Part shown: in pieces, positions 30,536 to 42,349 of the stretch
Numbering within the stretch: position 1 is the first letter of the stretch
Layout: each line of letters starts with the position of its first letter
NCBI GenBank assembly: GCA_951640165.1
Contig: OX621255.1
Coordinates: 28,680,001-28,744,000, forward strand
From: Pseudoips prasinana
Taxonomy: Eukaryota > Arthropoda > Insecta > Lepidoptera > Nolidae
Length of the DNA stretch: 64,000 nt
Reading direction: 5' to 3'
Made by a program: the position numbers and the translations under genes
The notes under the pieces: model-generated
The model's input: only the letters and a program-made list of their open reading frames with translations
Database searches by the model: none
What the model was told of the DNA's origin: nothing

Positions 30536-31519
30536 TATGATAGAATAGAATGGAGTACACTTTTGTGCAGTACAAAATTTTGATTGTTTTAAAAACTTCC
30601 AACCGACTTCAACTATTTTTTCTAACAACCGATTCAAAATTAAAATCAGACCATTCTGAAATAAATCCCCATCGAATCAAAAAAGCGTTGTTTGGTTTTA
30701 TGAAATCACGATGCAAGTGAAACTATGTTTCTTATGGCGTGAAATAAAATTAAATCATTGTCGGCTATTTGCCTCCTATTCTCGGTTTTTTCCCTCGTTG
30801 ACCGGGTTATTTGACTCAACTGTATTAATGTCGATCACGATCAGGTGGACAATAACATTTATATAAATACACTGATCATAACACAAATACCGTGGAGCAC
30901 TTGCACAAATGAGTGAGAATGTAAATGTTACACGGTCAGCTGATGCGAGCCTTGAGCGCCGCCATATTGCGACATGCGATAGATGGACGAAAAAATTCCC
31001 TATTAAAGAATTTTCATAATCGGTCCACAAACAACAGCGAATTCGCATAGCATACATACAAAAAATGAAAGTCGAATAAAATTATCTTTCAAACTCAGAT
31101 TTAATTTATTTGATGAACACAGATTATTGATTCCGACATGAATTCCGAAACGAAAACCTTCAAGGACGAGAGTTGGAGGGCTGTATGTGAGTTGTGAGGT
31201 TTTAGGGGCTGCGACACGCACGGACAAACCACGCTAACATATCGTATTGTATCTAAATTGAAATTAGCCATGTGACACGTAATAGTGCTCTCGGGCCAAA
31301 GAGTATATATATATATATACAGTGTAAGCCTCTTGCCCTGGTTCATGAATAGTGGTATTAGTAAAAAACTGATTGTTACTCAAATCTGGACACAATCCAT
31401 ACAAAAAAATGCATTTATGATGAAGACAATCACTTCACCCAATTGAGAGTAATGTGGATTTGTCGAAGACCTAAAACATTTTATTAAATACTAAGACCGC
31501 ACTAGCGAATCTAAACTCT
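30536..31519. other. No gene recognised; common repeat edge and AT microsatellite
   Basis: AAAACTTCCAACCGACTTCA near 30600 looks like the edge of a common insect repeat. A short TA run lies near 31310. Small minus frames lack family features. Confidence 0.4.
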
Positions 31520-31570
31520 CTGTTATGGGGTACTTTACAAACATATAGTAGACGGACACAATTTACAACA
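31520..31570 (-). repeat. SINE group E tail fragment
   Basis: GGTACTTTACAAACATATAG and ACGGACACAATTTACA match 61232-61275. Confidence 0.45.
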
Positions 31571-32606
31571 TTTATTGATGGAATGTGTTCGACGTGAGTC
31601 TAGTAGAAATAATTTAATAAGGACCCTGAATTTGAACAGAATTGATGTGGGCATGTTCCATAAAATTCTATCCGAACGAAATACTGAAGATGCGATTGGT
31701 TTTGTTCAGATTCATGGCCCATGTTGTCTGAAAATTCAAATTAGGATACGATGGGACTGACATACGGTTTGCGTAAAAGTCCCTTTGAGTAAAATAAAAT
31801 AAAATCGCCTTTATTGCTGATTCCTTATTACTATTACATAATGCGTACTATGTTTGCCTACTTACTAAAACAAAATCCATGCAATATATTTAGTATCTAC
31901 TATTAAGCATTATCGGCAACTGGATATTTATCTGGAATAGCTTGTCCATTGACAAAGGCCTCCTCGAAGGATTGCCAAGTATTTCTGTCTCTTGCTACAC
32001 GGGTCCATGTCCTTTGAATTAATAAAGAATAATAAGTGTTCTAGGGCCAGTGACTACAGTTGAGTAGCGACGTGACGTGTCACCAACCATTGCGTAGAAA
32101 ATACTATGTCTGAACGTGATGCTATCGTAGTAAAGTTACACGTATTATGGTGTACTCGTTACATCATGTGAAGCAATTGTTACTATTAAGTATGTCGGCT
32201 AGGACGGCATAGTATGAACGCACAAGAACTGTTTTTAATTGTAAGTACTTGTCTTGCTGAATTACTTGACTAACCTGTTGCGGCTAGCTGCCATAATTAT
32301 TCCACAGACAGAAGAAGGTTGGAGTAGAAGTTAGATATTATATGGCTTCTGACTATCTGTAATGATTATCATAGACGGACAGAACATAAAACCTGACGTC
32401 CAAGGCACGGAGAGTAGCTCGTTAACTGACCTGACCCGGAAACAAATCGTTCTTTTCCACCAGGATTATTTTCGTGACCTTTCACGACCTCAGCGCTCCC
32501 AAGGCTTGTACAGAGATGTGGATTGACAGCACGTCTTGCTGATGGTCAATTTACATAATTGAAAAGAAGTAAGAGCGTTTCACTGTAGATTTCTGTATTT
32601 TTATTT
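31571..32606. other. Mostly unassigned
   Basis: A LINE-like tail (TCGCCTTTATTGCTGATTCC) near 31805 and an RTE-like stretch (CATTGACAAAGGCCTCCTCG) near 31950; the remainder shows nothing that I can support. Confidence 0.4.
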
Positions 32607-32700
32607 CTCCGGCGGCCGTCTGCCTGTCTGTCTGTCAGCGGGCTGTATCTAATGAACCGTAATAGCTTGACATTTGTTTTCAGAGTGCGTGCTTCAATTG
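32607..32700 (-). repeat. GGGTTCCG-type repeat, fragment (G4)
   Basis: CTGTCTGTCTGTC run followed by GGGCTGTATCTAATGAACCG and TAATAGCTTGACATTTG, as in G3. Confidence 0.55.
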
Positions 32701-32776
32701 CCGCTTTATTAACAAATAAGATTAAATACAATAGTTCTTTCTATCTCCTCACTCTCTCTCCTCACTCACCTTACGT

Positions 32777-32985
32777 TCTGATGCGACGGCTAGCTTACAC
32801 GACCAGAAAGAGGTCAGGAACAACGACGAGGGCTTAAGTGCTCTCTGAGGCACAGGGTGATAACACCGTCATCTACCAGACTCCGGACGGATACTGAGAT
32901 TTTTCAATATTTCTCATTGTCCCGATCTGGAATTTGATCCAAGAACGTTAATATATGCGGTTGAAAAGCCTATCTATAGACCGAC
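32777..32985 (-). repeat. SINE group D, degraded copy
   Basis: ACGACCAGAAAGAGGTCAGG, GTGCTCTCTGAGGCACAGGG, and CCCGATCTGGAATTTGATCC from the head. Confidence 0.65.
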
Positions 32986-33593
32986 AACTGCAAAACTGCA
33001 CTTGGAAAGGAATGTACCAGCTTTCTCGGTTATTGATGTCGTACTAAAATAACTGGGCTTTGGTTTTGGAGCGTGCGGTTGGAAAGTATTGGATTCATAT
33101 CTCCTGGAGGCAAAAAATCACAACTACACTTTCGAATGCTAGGGAAACGAGAGTACCTTACGATTTTAGTCCTAGACTAGTTACGATTAAGTTTCAAAAA
33201 TTATCAAACAAATGAATTCGACCTTCAGTTTAGAACGAAGCGTACTGATTGAAGAAACGTTTGACATAATCAAAGCAACCAGCAATTACAGCGGTGCGGC
33301 GGTGAATGAGAGCTAAAACGTCCATCCGTTTTGTATTTTGGTTAAATGCAGTTAACGCTACTACAGTAGATATACTTGCACTGCGAAATCCAACCCTATT
33401 GCTAATGTAATAAAGATGCTGTCGTGGTCAAAGTGTATCCACTCGTCGACTTCTTTGCTAAACCTTATGTGAGGACGGAAGCAAAAAGAGCACTTATTCT
33501 AAATTGTGTTCTCCGTCTTTAGACTTTTTCTATACTTACTATTAAGCAAGACTAAGAAAGAGCAAACCGAACTGTGTCTTCATTACTATTTAC
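32986..33593. other. No feature recognised
   Basis: No repeat match and no supported frame. Confidence 0.5.
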
Positions 33594-33846
33594 TTATCGT
33601 ATGGGCAGTGGTTATTCTAGTGTCAGAGTTGTGATAGCAGCCAAGTAGGACTCTGACATGGCTTAACGACTGTTGCCACAAGGCTACAACCGGGACCGTC
33701 AGCTTAACGTGCCATCCGAAGCACACAGACGCTCAAACATTAAACCACTTTGGCGGTCACCCATCTATGGACTGACTGCGAGCCTAGTTGCTTAACCTCG
33801 CCAATCACGTTACGGACTGGTGAGAGCAACTGACTATGAGCGTCAG
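33594..33846 (-). repeat. 5S rRNA-derived SINE, copy 6
   Basis: Minus strand: TTGGCGAGGTTAAGCAACTA, CCATAGATGGGTGACCGCC, body and TAACCACTGCCCATACGATA end. Near full length. Confidence 0.8.
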
Positions 33847-33894
33847 GCGTATGAGGGTCTTCATTAAAATTATTGAAACCTATTATTTACGTCA

Positions 33895-34060
33895 TGACAG
33901 TCGAAAGACGTCCATTGCTGGATAAAGGCCTGCTCCAAGGATCTCTACAATGGCCGGTCATGCGATACTCACATCCGGTGGCTTCTAGGGAACTTTCCAG
34001 GATTATTGGTCACCCACAGTACGTCTTTCGTTTCGTGGTTGCCACTAGAGCACCTCTCTG
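33895..34060 (-). repeat. RTE-type LINE 3' end
   Basis: GTCGAAAGACGTCCATTGCT and ATAAAGGCCTGCTCCAAGGA; it lacks the tail. Confidence 0.55.
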
Positions 34061-34154
34061 CTGATAAAATGCTCTGAGTTTTTAGTGATATTATTATGAA
34101 AATAATGAGCCTAATTTCGATCATCTAATTCTTAGTATATAATGAATAATACAA

Positions 34155-34399
34155 ATAATATCCTGGGACATTATTTACACACGGCCATGTGATCCCAAAC
34201 TAAGCAAAGCTTGTACTATGGAAACCAGATAACTGATATACTACTTTTCTTTTGTAAATACATACTTATATAGATAATTACACCCAGACTCAGGACAAAC
34301 ATACATGTTCATGCACACAAATATTTGTCCTGGGTGAGAATCGAACCGACGACCTCCGGCGTGAAAAGCAAGCATTTATCAAACACGCCAACAGGCCCG
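34155..34399 (-). repeat. SINE group B, copy 4
   Basis: Full length: tail ATATCCTGGGACATTATTTA to head CACGCCAACAGGCC, B box read GGTTCGATTCTC. Confidence 0.8.
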
Positions 34400-34688
34400 T
34401 CATTCATATTCAAGCAGGTATGATGATAAAACGGATTACTATGTATGTCCTTCCATCTATTTTTTAACCAAGGTAAACGTATAAGACGTCGTGTTACATC
34501 ATTTTCAAGTTATATCCTTTAGACATGTGCCTACAGAGGGATCACTCATATTGTACACGCAATTCGTCGTAACCTCGTTACTCTTGTTGCGTTGGTGATC
34601 GATCGCTGGGAACATTCTGCCTATTACTCTGTAGCTATTGTGTCCCCAAGGATTGGATACGTCACAACTGAAAAAGTACGCCTTATCT

Positions 34689-35000
34689 ATACATATAATA
34701 AAATCGTAGGAAAGTCAAAACTGTACATTGAATATTTTTTTTAAAGGATACTTGGGACTTTTCTACAATCAATATTGAAGCCAAAAATATAGTTTATAGA
34801 ATTTTTGTCTGTTTGTCTGTATTGTCCGAGCTAAACTCAAAAAGTACTGCATGGATTTACTTCATATTTTGCATGAATATTACTAAGAGGTCGGGTCAAC
34901 ATATAGGGTACATATTATCACGCTATCTATCACCTACGGGGGAGGAGCTGTTATAATTTATAAAGTTTAACGCGGGTAAAACCGCGGGTTTCAGCTAGTA
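34689..35000 (-). repeat. Repeat F, copy 5
   Basis: ATAATAAAATCGTAGGAAAG to TTAACGCGGGTAAAACCGCG; near identical to the copy at 35597-35914, 600 bp away in the same orientation. Confidence 0.75.
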
Positions 35001-35307
35001 CTACATAAATATAAAGCTTTAGGCGTTCTATCTACATAGATATAGATGACCTAAAAGACAAACTTGACAAGTAGAAATTGATTTGCTTATGAAATAAGTA
35101 AGTTTTTCGATGTTACTTACTGCTTACAGCGGCTTACTTGCTTTTACTTACTAAACTATTTGTTAAAAGTAAGTTAGTAATAGTAAAGTATAAATTTCAA
35201 TTTGCCAGGATTGTTTTAAGTAATTGGATATAAATTTTCAGAAGGACAATATATCCTGGTCCTGGTCAAATGTCGGCCACGGCAATCAGTCTCAATGGGC
35301 GTGTACA

Positions 35308-35465
35308 TCCATCTAAGCGGGAAATATTATTAGACACAAGTGTGTGCGTAAGCGCAGGGCCACTTTCTATGCCATTCATGATTCGATGGGACGAAACCAC
35401 GCGGCGATGGGTAAGAGTTCAGGACCGACGGCTGTACATCCTCTCTGAGGCACAGGGGTGTAAAT
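35308..35465 (-). repeat. SINE group D, internal fragment
   Basis: ATGATTCGATGGGACGAAAC, CAGGACCGACGGCTGTACAT and CTCTCTGAGGCACAGGGGTG. Confidence 0.6.
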
Positions 35466-35596
35466 AACGTAAACTTCGACATGAATTTTACAAGAATAGA
35501 CTAATGCACAGAAACCAAACGGTCGGATATAGCAAATACATATTTTATAGTGTAAATAAAAATATTGTATTCCTAAAATCCAGAACGTAAAATCTG

Positions 35597-35914
35597 TACA
35601 TATAATAAAATCGTAGGAAAGTCGAAACTGTACATTGAATATTTTTTTAAAGGATACTTGGGGCGTGATTTACAGTCGATATCGAAGCCAAAAACATAAT
35701 GTTTAGAATTTTTGTCTCTGTGTCCGTTTTTCTGTATCTATGTCCGGGCTAAACCCAAAAAGTACTGCATGGATTTGCTTCAAATTTTTCATGAATATTA
35801 CTAAGAGGTCGGGTCAACATAATGGCTACATATTATCACGCTATCACCAACGGGGGAGGAGCTGTGATAATTTATAAAATTTAACGCGGGTAAAACCGCG
35901 GGGCACAGCTAGTA
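35597..35914 (-). repeat. Repeat F, copy 6
   Basis: Partner of the copy at 34689; both keep GAGGTCGGGTCAACATA and GGGGGAGGAGCTGT. Confidence 0.75.
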
Positions 35915-36175
35915 AGGAATACACTTTTATAGCAAAATGGCTAGGCTTTTTATGTGTGTCTTGAGATAGTGCTATAACTGTTATAGGTATAGCTTCACTT
36001 AACAATAATGTCCACGGGGTGTGACAGCTACATAGTTTGGATCTTTCATTACATTAGTCTGCAACTTAAAAGGTTTCTTCAGACGGACATTTCTTTTGTA
36101 TTATGTGTCAGCAAATAGCACTTAATACCGTAGGGATATTCAGCAGTTATTATTTCGACATTGTAGGTATCATTA

Positions 36176-36327
36176 AATCAGCCGAATATCATCCAATGCT
36201 GGAAAAAGGCTTCCAAAAAAAGATTTCGACAATGGAGTTATGTCCATCAGTTGGACACGCTTAGCAGACGGGTTGGCGATCGCAGTATGATGGTCATAGT
36301 ACACAGAGAGACGCTGCTGCCTGAAGA
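36176..36327 (-). repeat. RTE end fragment followed by repeat E fragment
   Basis: AATCAGCCGAATATCATCCA (RTE) then CGGGTTGGCGATCGCAGTAT and CATAGTACACAGAGAGACGC (repeat E, copy 4). Confidence 0.5.
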
Positions 36328-36360
36328 TCTTTTAAAAAGAAATATAAATTATATATATAT

Positions 36361-36660
36361 AATTTATGTACAATTGGCGGTCTTATCGCATAAGAGCGAT
36401 TTCTTCCAGACAACCGTTGGATGGACTAGATTCGCAATTGAGAAAAGTGCCTAGTAATGTACTGTAAAATAACTTTAAATTAGATTTAAATAGATACCCA
36501 AATTCATAGACTATCTAATAATCTAGTCCATCCAACGGTTGTCTGGAAGAAATCGCTCTTATGCGATAAGACCGCCAATTGTACATAAATTGAAACTATG
36601 TTTATACATCTAAATTTTATTCTGTGATGTGCAATAAAGTGTACCTATCTATCTATCTAT
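36361..36660 (+). mobile_element. LINE-A 3' end with perfect 70-bp inverted duplication
   Basis: 36361-36430 and 36522-36591 are perfect inverted repeats (AATTTATGTACAATTGGCGG at the outer left). The plus-strand half continues to GTGCAATAAAGTG and a (TATC)n tail. The 91-base spacer is unmatched. The left half is the minus version of the same LINE segment. Confidence 0.8.
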
Positions 36661-36803
36661 AAATAACTGCCTTTAGGCACTTTACAAACAAGCGCAGAAG
36701 TCAAATATGCTCCGATCGTTCTCTGCCATAAGCATCACATAGACAAACCGCATGCCGTTAACACGACTTACCTAGAACAAGAAAAGTCTATTACAAATTA
36801 TAC

Positions 36804-37050
36804 GACGGGCCGTTTGGCGTTCTTGGTAAATACTTGCCTTTCACGCCGTCGGTTCGTGGGTTCGCTTCCCACCCAGGACAGATATTTGTGTGCATGAACA
36901 TGTCTGTTTGTTCTGAGTCTGGGTGTAATTATCTATATTAGTATGTATTTACAAAATAAAAATAGTATATGTAGTATATCAGTAATCTGGTTTCCAAAGT
37001 ACGAGCTCTGCTTAGTTTGGGATCAGATGGCCAGTAGATGATCAGTAATA
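36804..37050 (+). repeat. SINE group B, copy 5
   Basis: Head GGGCCGTTTGGCGTTCTTGG, TTCGTGGGTTCGCTTCCCAC and tail CTTAGTTTGGGATCAGATGG. It adjoins a group D SINE. Confidence 0.8.
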
Positions 37051-37420
37051 ATGTCCTCCTAGCCGAACTTCGGCTACGGTGGCCAGTCTCAACAGAGATT
37101 AGCCATCTGCGCGGGACATAATATAGTGCTCAAGTGTGTGCGCGCAAACACAGGAGCATTTTCTATTCCATCACTCTCATGATCCGATGGGACGCCTAGG
37201 CGACACGACCGGAAAGAGGTCAGGCACAGGACCGACGGCTTTACGTGCTCTCCGAGGCACGGGGGTATAATACCGCCAACTCCCAGACTTCGGGCTGATA
37301 CTGAGAAATTTCTTTTTACAGCAACGTCCCAAAATCACTTTTTGACCCGACCCGGGATTTGAACCCAGGACCTCGTTCTGTGCGGGTGAACACGCTACCG
37401 CTACACCAACGAGGCAGTGA
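37051..37420 (-). repeat. SINE group D, full-length copy
   Basis: Minus strand: TGCCTCGTTGGTGTAGCGGT head, B box GGTTCAAATCCC, GTGCCTCGGAGAGCACGTAA, and the tail GGCCACCGTAGCCGAAGTTC. This is the best reference copy of group D. Confidence 0.8.
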
Positions 37421-37429
37421 GTAAATAGT

Positions 37430-37787
37430 GTCGGCGAGTACTATAATAATATCCTGATATTACTACTATTATCGTACTCGCCGGCCGGAAGTACGGCCGT
37501 GAACTGACTACAGCCACCATCACCCTCCATGTCCCTTAGTTTGCGTTCGTATCGATTTAATGCCCTCTCCGATGTTCAATCGGACGAGCGGCCTGTGTCT
37601 TCGCGTATTAATGTTGACAGTCCCTTGAAAAAACGACCCTCTCAAGCAACCCCACGTAAGTAACTGCTGTGAGCGCCCTGGTGTGGTTTGCATTTTGTAG
37701 TATTATTTTCTTGATACTTTGAGCGCCGCCGCTAGGCTTTATTGTCTACTGAAGTATTGGAAACCTCCTAGTTAGAATAGTCCTTAT
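37430..37787. other. Unassigned, moderately GC-rich
   Basis: CGTACTCGCCGGCCGGAAGT and CCTCTCCGATGTTCAATCGG suggest an older element or host DNA; no frame is supported. Confidence 0.35.
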
Positions 37788-38115
37788 TTGGAATTATTAC
37801 GGCAAAAAAAATACCCAGAAGCAACCCGGAATCAAACTGACGGCCGCTGGGGCAGAAAGTTATTACGCGAGAACCTTTCTCTGGCCGTCGGTTTTACGCC
37901 GTTACCACTACCACTTGAGCTGGGCGAGTGGTGGCTACGAGCCAAAAGACGCAGCTTGGACAGGCCCCCTACAAGATGGCTCGATGTTATTGTGAAAGTC
38001 GCTGGAAACAGCTGGATGCGGTTAGCGGAATACCGGCAATTCAGTCGAGAAAACAGTCGAGATCGTTGGGAGAGGCATTTATGCAGCAGTGGACATCTTT
38101 CGGCTGATATGACAG
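37788..38115 (+). pseudogene. RTE-type LINE C-terminal fragment
   Basis: The frame contains TDGRWGRKLL, then RPPTRWLDVIVKVAGNSWMR, the characteristic tail of RTE-clade ORF2 after the RT. It is followed, out of frame, by a CAGCAGTGGACATCTTTCGG 3' end. A 125-residue open frame remains but it is a fragment. Confidence 0.75.
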
Positions 38116-38759
38116 TTATATTATTATTTATTGTACAATTAAAGTGGTTTTGGTTTAATAATTAGTTTTGGGTTAAGTGCATGCATAAAAGTACAGTGTA
38201 GTAGGGATTTTTTATTTATATCATTTTGTATGCCTAATAGGCAGAACATGGATGTACTTTATTTTATTATCAATATTACCTGTATTCATAACCTATGTTC
38301 ACAAAATAAATTTGATTTATGATGAAGTTACCAATTCAAAGTTAAACCCACGACAAAGTTGTATATAATATTTTTACGTCGACATTTATAAATCTAGCTC
38401 AATAATAGAATTCCCAGCAGTCCATTGTAGAATAATTGATTCAATTGAGTTCGGTGCGATTGCCTATTGGGTATCGAGAGTTTCAATAGTTAGAAGCTGA
38501 GCCGGTAGAAGTTTCCCCTGTTGACATAAGCGTGGGTTGTGCCAGTATTTCAGCAAAATTAATGGCGCCGAAACATACATTATTGTTGTTTCTAGACTTT
38601 TCTATTAGTAATAAAATCAGATCACGATATCAATTTGTGTTGAGCTGCCATGTGTGGGTTATTGCCCTAGCTCTTCCTCTTAAACCTTACTGTAAATCGG
38701 TACCGGTAGCGTGCATGGAACTCCTGCTGGAATCTACGGGATCGAATATGCATTACCAA
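38116..38759. other. No feature recognised
   Basis: Single-copy-looking sequence; short frame at 38532 has no family features. Confidence 0.45.
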
Positions 38760-38900
38760 CCAGTGGAGCTACCGCTTAATTCGCCAGTCATCGTTATCGT
38801 TATCGAATCTGTCAAATATCCCCAATTGAAAGTGAACCTTATACTTTTGTGATAAAGTTAAAAATCTATAAAAGAATTGGGGTAGCTGGATGGATGAAAA
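38760..38900. mobile_element. Foldback/MITE element, partial copy 2
   Basis: CCCCAATTGAAAGTGAACCT and ATCTATAAAAGAATTGGGGT match 3240-3320; the outer ends are altered. Confidence 0.5.
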
Positions 38901-39108
38901 ACAAACTGTTGTTGTTTATAACAAGTTACCGAAGCATCTTAAAATGATAAATATTTTATTTGTTTTAGAAGAAAATACAAAATGGTAAAAAATATATATT
39001 TTATAGTGCACAAGATATTTTTATAGATGTTTTTCTAATTACGTACCTTAGAATATAATTTTGCAGGCAAAGCATATTTAGCAAAATATTTATGTGACTT
39101 AAACAAAT

Positions 39109-41815
39109 GTCAAATACAAATAAATACAAATACAAATACAAATCTTTATTGCAATCATGTGTACAATATTGGTGTTACAAAACATATTAGTATCAACATG
39201 AACCCTGTTAGGGCACAGCAATTAATTTTTATCTTGAATATTATTCAGCCAAGCAGGTACATTATTTCAATGAAGTTAAAACAATAATTAAAAATATTAT
39301 ACAATAAAATAAAATACATAACAAATTTAATTTCAATACAATATTAATGTCAAATTAATTATAAAATTGATTCATGATTATTTATTAAATTATAATAATT
39401 ACTAAATAAATTCTAGCACCATAAATCATGTCATTTTCCGCATAATCGAAACAAATTAATTTGTCACTTGGGTAGACTTTTGTCTTCGAAAAACTCTTGC
39501 AAAGTGTAATATGATTTCTCTATAAGAAGATAATTAAGCTTATTTTTAAAAATGTTTAAATTGGATATGTCTTTTATTGTTTTTGGGATTTTATTATATA
39601 ACTTAATCGACATAGCATATGGTCCAGAATGGAATAGTTTTAAACTGGAAGCAGGCAATACTAATTTGTTGCTATTTCTTAAAAGGCGAGGTTCTTTGTA
39701 ATGGTCTTTATTTTGAGAGTAGAGGTGCAAGTGTTGTTTGACAAAGAGGCAAATTTCGAGAATGTAGAGTGAGGTTAGTGTCAAAATACTATGAGTCTTA
39801 AAGTGTGGCCTGCAACTATCAGTTCCATCAATATTTGCTAGAATGCGTATACATTTTTTTTGTAATCGAAAAACCTTTTCAACATCCGTGCTATTTCCCC
39901 AAAGTGTTATACCATACCGAAGCCATGAATGTGCGTATGCATAGTATGCAGTAATGGCAGATTTTAGATCAGTTGATATTTTAAGTTGGTAGAGTGCGTA
40001 GGTGAAACGGGAGAGTTTTGTGCAAAGGGCTTGAATGTGAGCTTTCCAATTAAGGTGTGTATCGATGTTTAATCCTAATAGTGTAAACGTGTCAACGCAT
40101 TCTAGTTTTGTGTCATTTATGTAGAAGTCTATGTGTAGTGCTGTTTTTTGGTATGGTTTAAACTGCATAATTTTCGTCTTAGTTAAATTTAATTCTAGAT
40201 TGTGACTCTCAAGCCAATTTTTTATCACGGATAATGATTTTTTAATGCTGTTATTAGGGTTGTGTTCACAGGGAAAAACGGTTGAGATGTCATCTGCAAA
40301 TAGTACGCTTACATCATTAATGCTTTTTGGTAGATCATTAATATATATCAGAAATAGCAAGCACCCAAGTACGCTACCTTGTGGGATAGAATTTCCTACG
40401 TCCAGTCTTTTTGATCGAACTTGGCAAATTTCACCGGTTTCAACATTTTTATGTTCTATTTCAACATATTGAGCTCGGTCTGTAAGGTATGAGCAGAACC
40501 AATTGTGAGCAACTCCACGAACGCCAATACCCTGCAGTTTATTAAGTAATATTTTGAACGACACTCTATCATATGCCTTGCTCAAATCGAGAAGGATACC
40601 AATTGCATATTTCTTTTCATTTATAATATTGAGTATTTCTTGAATATATCTAAATACTGCATAACTGGTAGATCGATTTTTACGGAACCCATTTTGACTT
40701 TCGTCAAATATACCATATTTTTCACAAAACGTATACAATCGCTTATACATTGCTTTTTCTAAGATTTTTGAAAATGTTGGAAGTAGTGCTATAGGTCGGT
40801 AGTTATTGCAGTCTCTTTGGTTTCCCTTTTTATGTATAGGTTTAATGATGGAAGTTTTTAAATTATTTGGGACAATACCCTCTGAAAAAGATTGGTTAAT
40901 AATTAGGCTCAAAGGGGCTGCCAGGACTCTGGCACATTTTTTAATGAGAGTAGGTGGCAATTCATCATGACCAAAACTATGTTTGTTTTTGAGGCTCATT
41001 ATGATGTCGTATATTTCAACAGGGTCGACAGGTTGGATAAAAAGAGAATTTGTTATAGGATTAGTGACTCGAAGACCCGGATCAGAGTTAGGTTGACCCC
41101 CCACCTTTACGAAATAATCATTGAACCAGTCAGCAACTAGGTGTGGATTTTCTGTACATGTATTATTTATATTGAGTGTGATGTTATTTCTATTTTTTGT
41201 TGTAATTTTATTTGTTTTTTCTTTTATAATTTGCCACATAGTCTTAGTAATATTTTCGCTATTTTTAATTTGATGTATAAATTGTAATTGTTTTGATTTT
41301 GTTACGGTCTTTTTTAAAAGTTTCTCATATTTTTTATAATAGTCACTTAATATAGAGTTTTCGTTATGTAAAAGAAATGTTTTCAATTGTCGTTTGTGTT
41401 TACAAGATGCTTTTAGTCCTCGGGTTAGCCATGTCCTTTTTGTTTTGTTTTTTATTTTATAGCGTGTTTTGGGAATACATTTATTTAGTATGTTTTGGAT
41501 TTCCTTGTGAAACGCTTCATAATTAGTGTGGACGTTACACCCATTTCTAATCACGGTATTCCAGTCTATATTTTCTAGGTCCTTTAGGAAAGTTTCTGTA
41601 TTGTTCTTATTGAATATTCTTTTTTCCATATACCATACTATATTAGGTTTAGTTGAGGATAGGTCTGGCATAGTAATTACAAGCCCCCTATGATCAGAGA
41701 TTCCGTATTCTTTTACACGACTTTCAAAAGTCGGTAAATTAAAGTTAGTAAAAATTAAATCAATGCAGGTAGCGCTAGATTTTGTTTTCAAGGACAAATC
41801 ACACAAATCCATCTA
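39109..41815 (-). mobile_element. 5'-truncated Jockey/CR1-like LINE
   Basis: 2.7 kb on the minus strand: endonuclease remnant, complete RT and C-terminal domain in one open frame, 3' UTR, AATAAAG near 39145 and an (ATTTGT)n tail at about 39110-39140. The 5' junction lies at about 41815, next to a SINE tail remnant. No clear target duplication found. Confidence 0.85.
39464..41812 (-). CDS. LINE ORF2: endonuclease remnant plus intact reverse transcriptase
   Basis: An uninterrupted 782-residue frame. Residues about 39-47 (SDHRGLVIT) are the last motif of an apurinic-type endonuclease; the rest of that domain is lost by 5' truncation, so the ATG at 41812 is incidental. RT runs about 320-590: KPIHKKGNQRDCNNYRPIAL, motif A at D409 (LLDLSKAYDRV), motif B SIPQGSVLGCLLF and motif C FADD at 505-508. 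The C-terminal part has LYNKIPKTIKDI, as in LINE-C. Jockey/CR1 group by motif pattern. Such proteins reverse-transcribe their RNA at a nicked target. It lies antisense in the RILP-like intron. An open frame this long suggests recent insertion, although the copy cannot be autonomous. Confidence 0.9.
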   Translation of the reverse strand: MDLCDLSLKTKSSATCIDLIFTNFNLPTFESRVKEYGISDHRGLVITMPDLSSTKPNIVWYMEKRIFNKNNTETFLKDLENIDWNTVIRNGCNVHTNYEAFHKEIQNILNKCIPKTRYKIKNKTKRTWLTRGLKASCKHKRQLKTFLLHNENSILSDYYKKYEKLLKKTVTKSKQLQFIHQIKNSENITKTMWQIIKEKTNKITTKNRNNITLNINNTCTENPHLVADWFNDYFVKVGGQPNSDPGLRVTNPITNSLFIQPVDPVEIYDIIMSLKNKHSFGHDELPPTLIKKCARVLAAPLSLIINQSFSEGIVPNNLKTSIIKPIHKKGNQRDCNNYRPIALLPTFSKILEKAMYKRLYTFCEKYGIFDESQNGFRKNRSTSYAVFRYIQEILNIINEKKYAIGILLDLSKAYDRVSFKILLNKLQGIGVRGVAHNWFCSYLTDRAQYVEIEHKNVETGEICQVRSKRLDVGNSIPQGSVLGCLLFLIYINDLPKSINDVSVLFADDISTVFPCEHNPNNSIKKSLSVIKNWLESHNLELNLTKTKIMQFKPYQKTALHIDFYINDTKLECVDTFTLLGLNIDTHLNWKAHIQALCTKLSRFTYALYQLKISTDLKSAITAYYAYAHSWLRYGITLWGNSTDVEKVFRLQKKCIRILANIDGTDSCRPHFKTHSILTLTSLYILEICLFVKQHLHLYSQNKDHYKEPRLLRNSNKLVLPASSLKLFHSGPYAMSIKLYNKIPKTIKDISNLNIFKNKLNYLLIEKSYYTLQEFFEDKSLPK

Positions 41816-41945
41816 GCTTGAATTAAGCAAAGCTTGAACTATGGATACTAGATTACGGATACTTATAATTTTATACATGTTTATATAGAGGTTTCAACGC
41901 GCAACCTTTGGATGAGAAGGTAGGTTCACTCCTGAGTCACCGCGG
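41816..41945 (-). repeat. SINE fragment (group A/C tail)
   Basis: AATTAAGCAAAGCTTGAACT corresponds to the shared SINE tail; head not recognisable. Confidence 0.45.
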
Positions 41946-42349
41946 TAAACAAATGCACACACTTTTTTGTCTCTGTCGCTCATAGCTAGTTTTACTTCAG
42001 ACGTGAGTAACCCAATTTTAGAGACTGTCTACCCACCTATAGAACACAAACTATGGAGGACATTTTCAAGACCAAAACGAGACAAGTACGTTCAAAAATG
42101 GCAAATGTATTACTCAGCTGTATGTGTAATAAATAATATGGTTACGGTATATGACATCATGTTTAACATAATATATATAGTACGTACATACCTACGTATG
42201 TTTTTAAAGTGAATCACCATTGTCTTTCATATCAAGATGAATAATATTGAAATTCATTGATCTTTTAAGTACTAGAATTTGTTGATCACAGATTATTTCA
42301 ATCAGCCTATTGATTGAAAATTTGCCGATATTTTTTTTATTGTAGAAGG

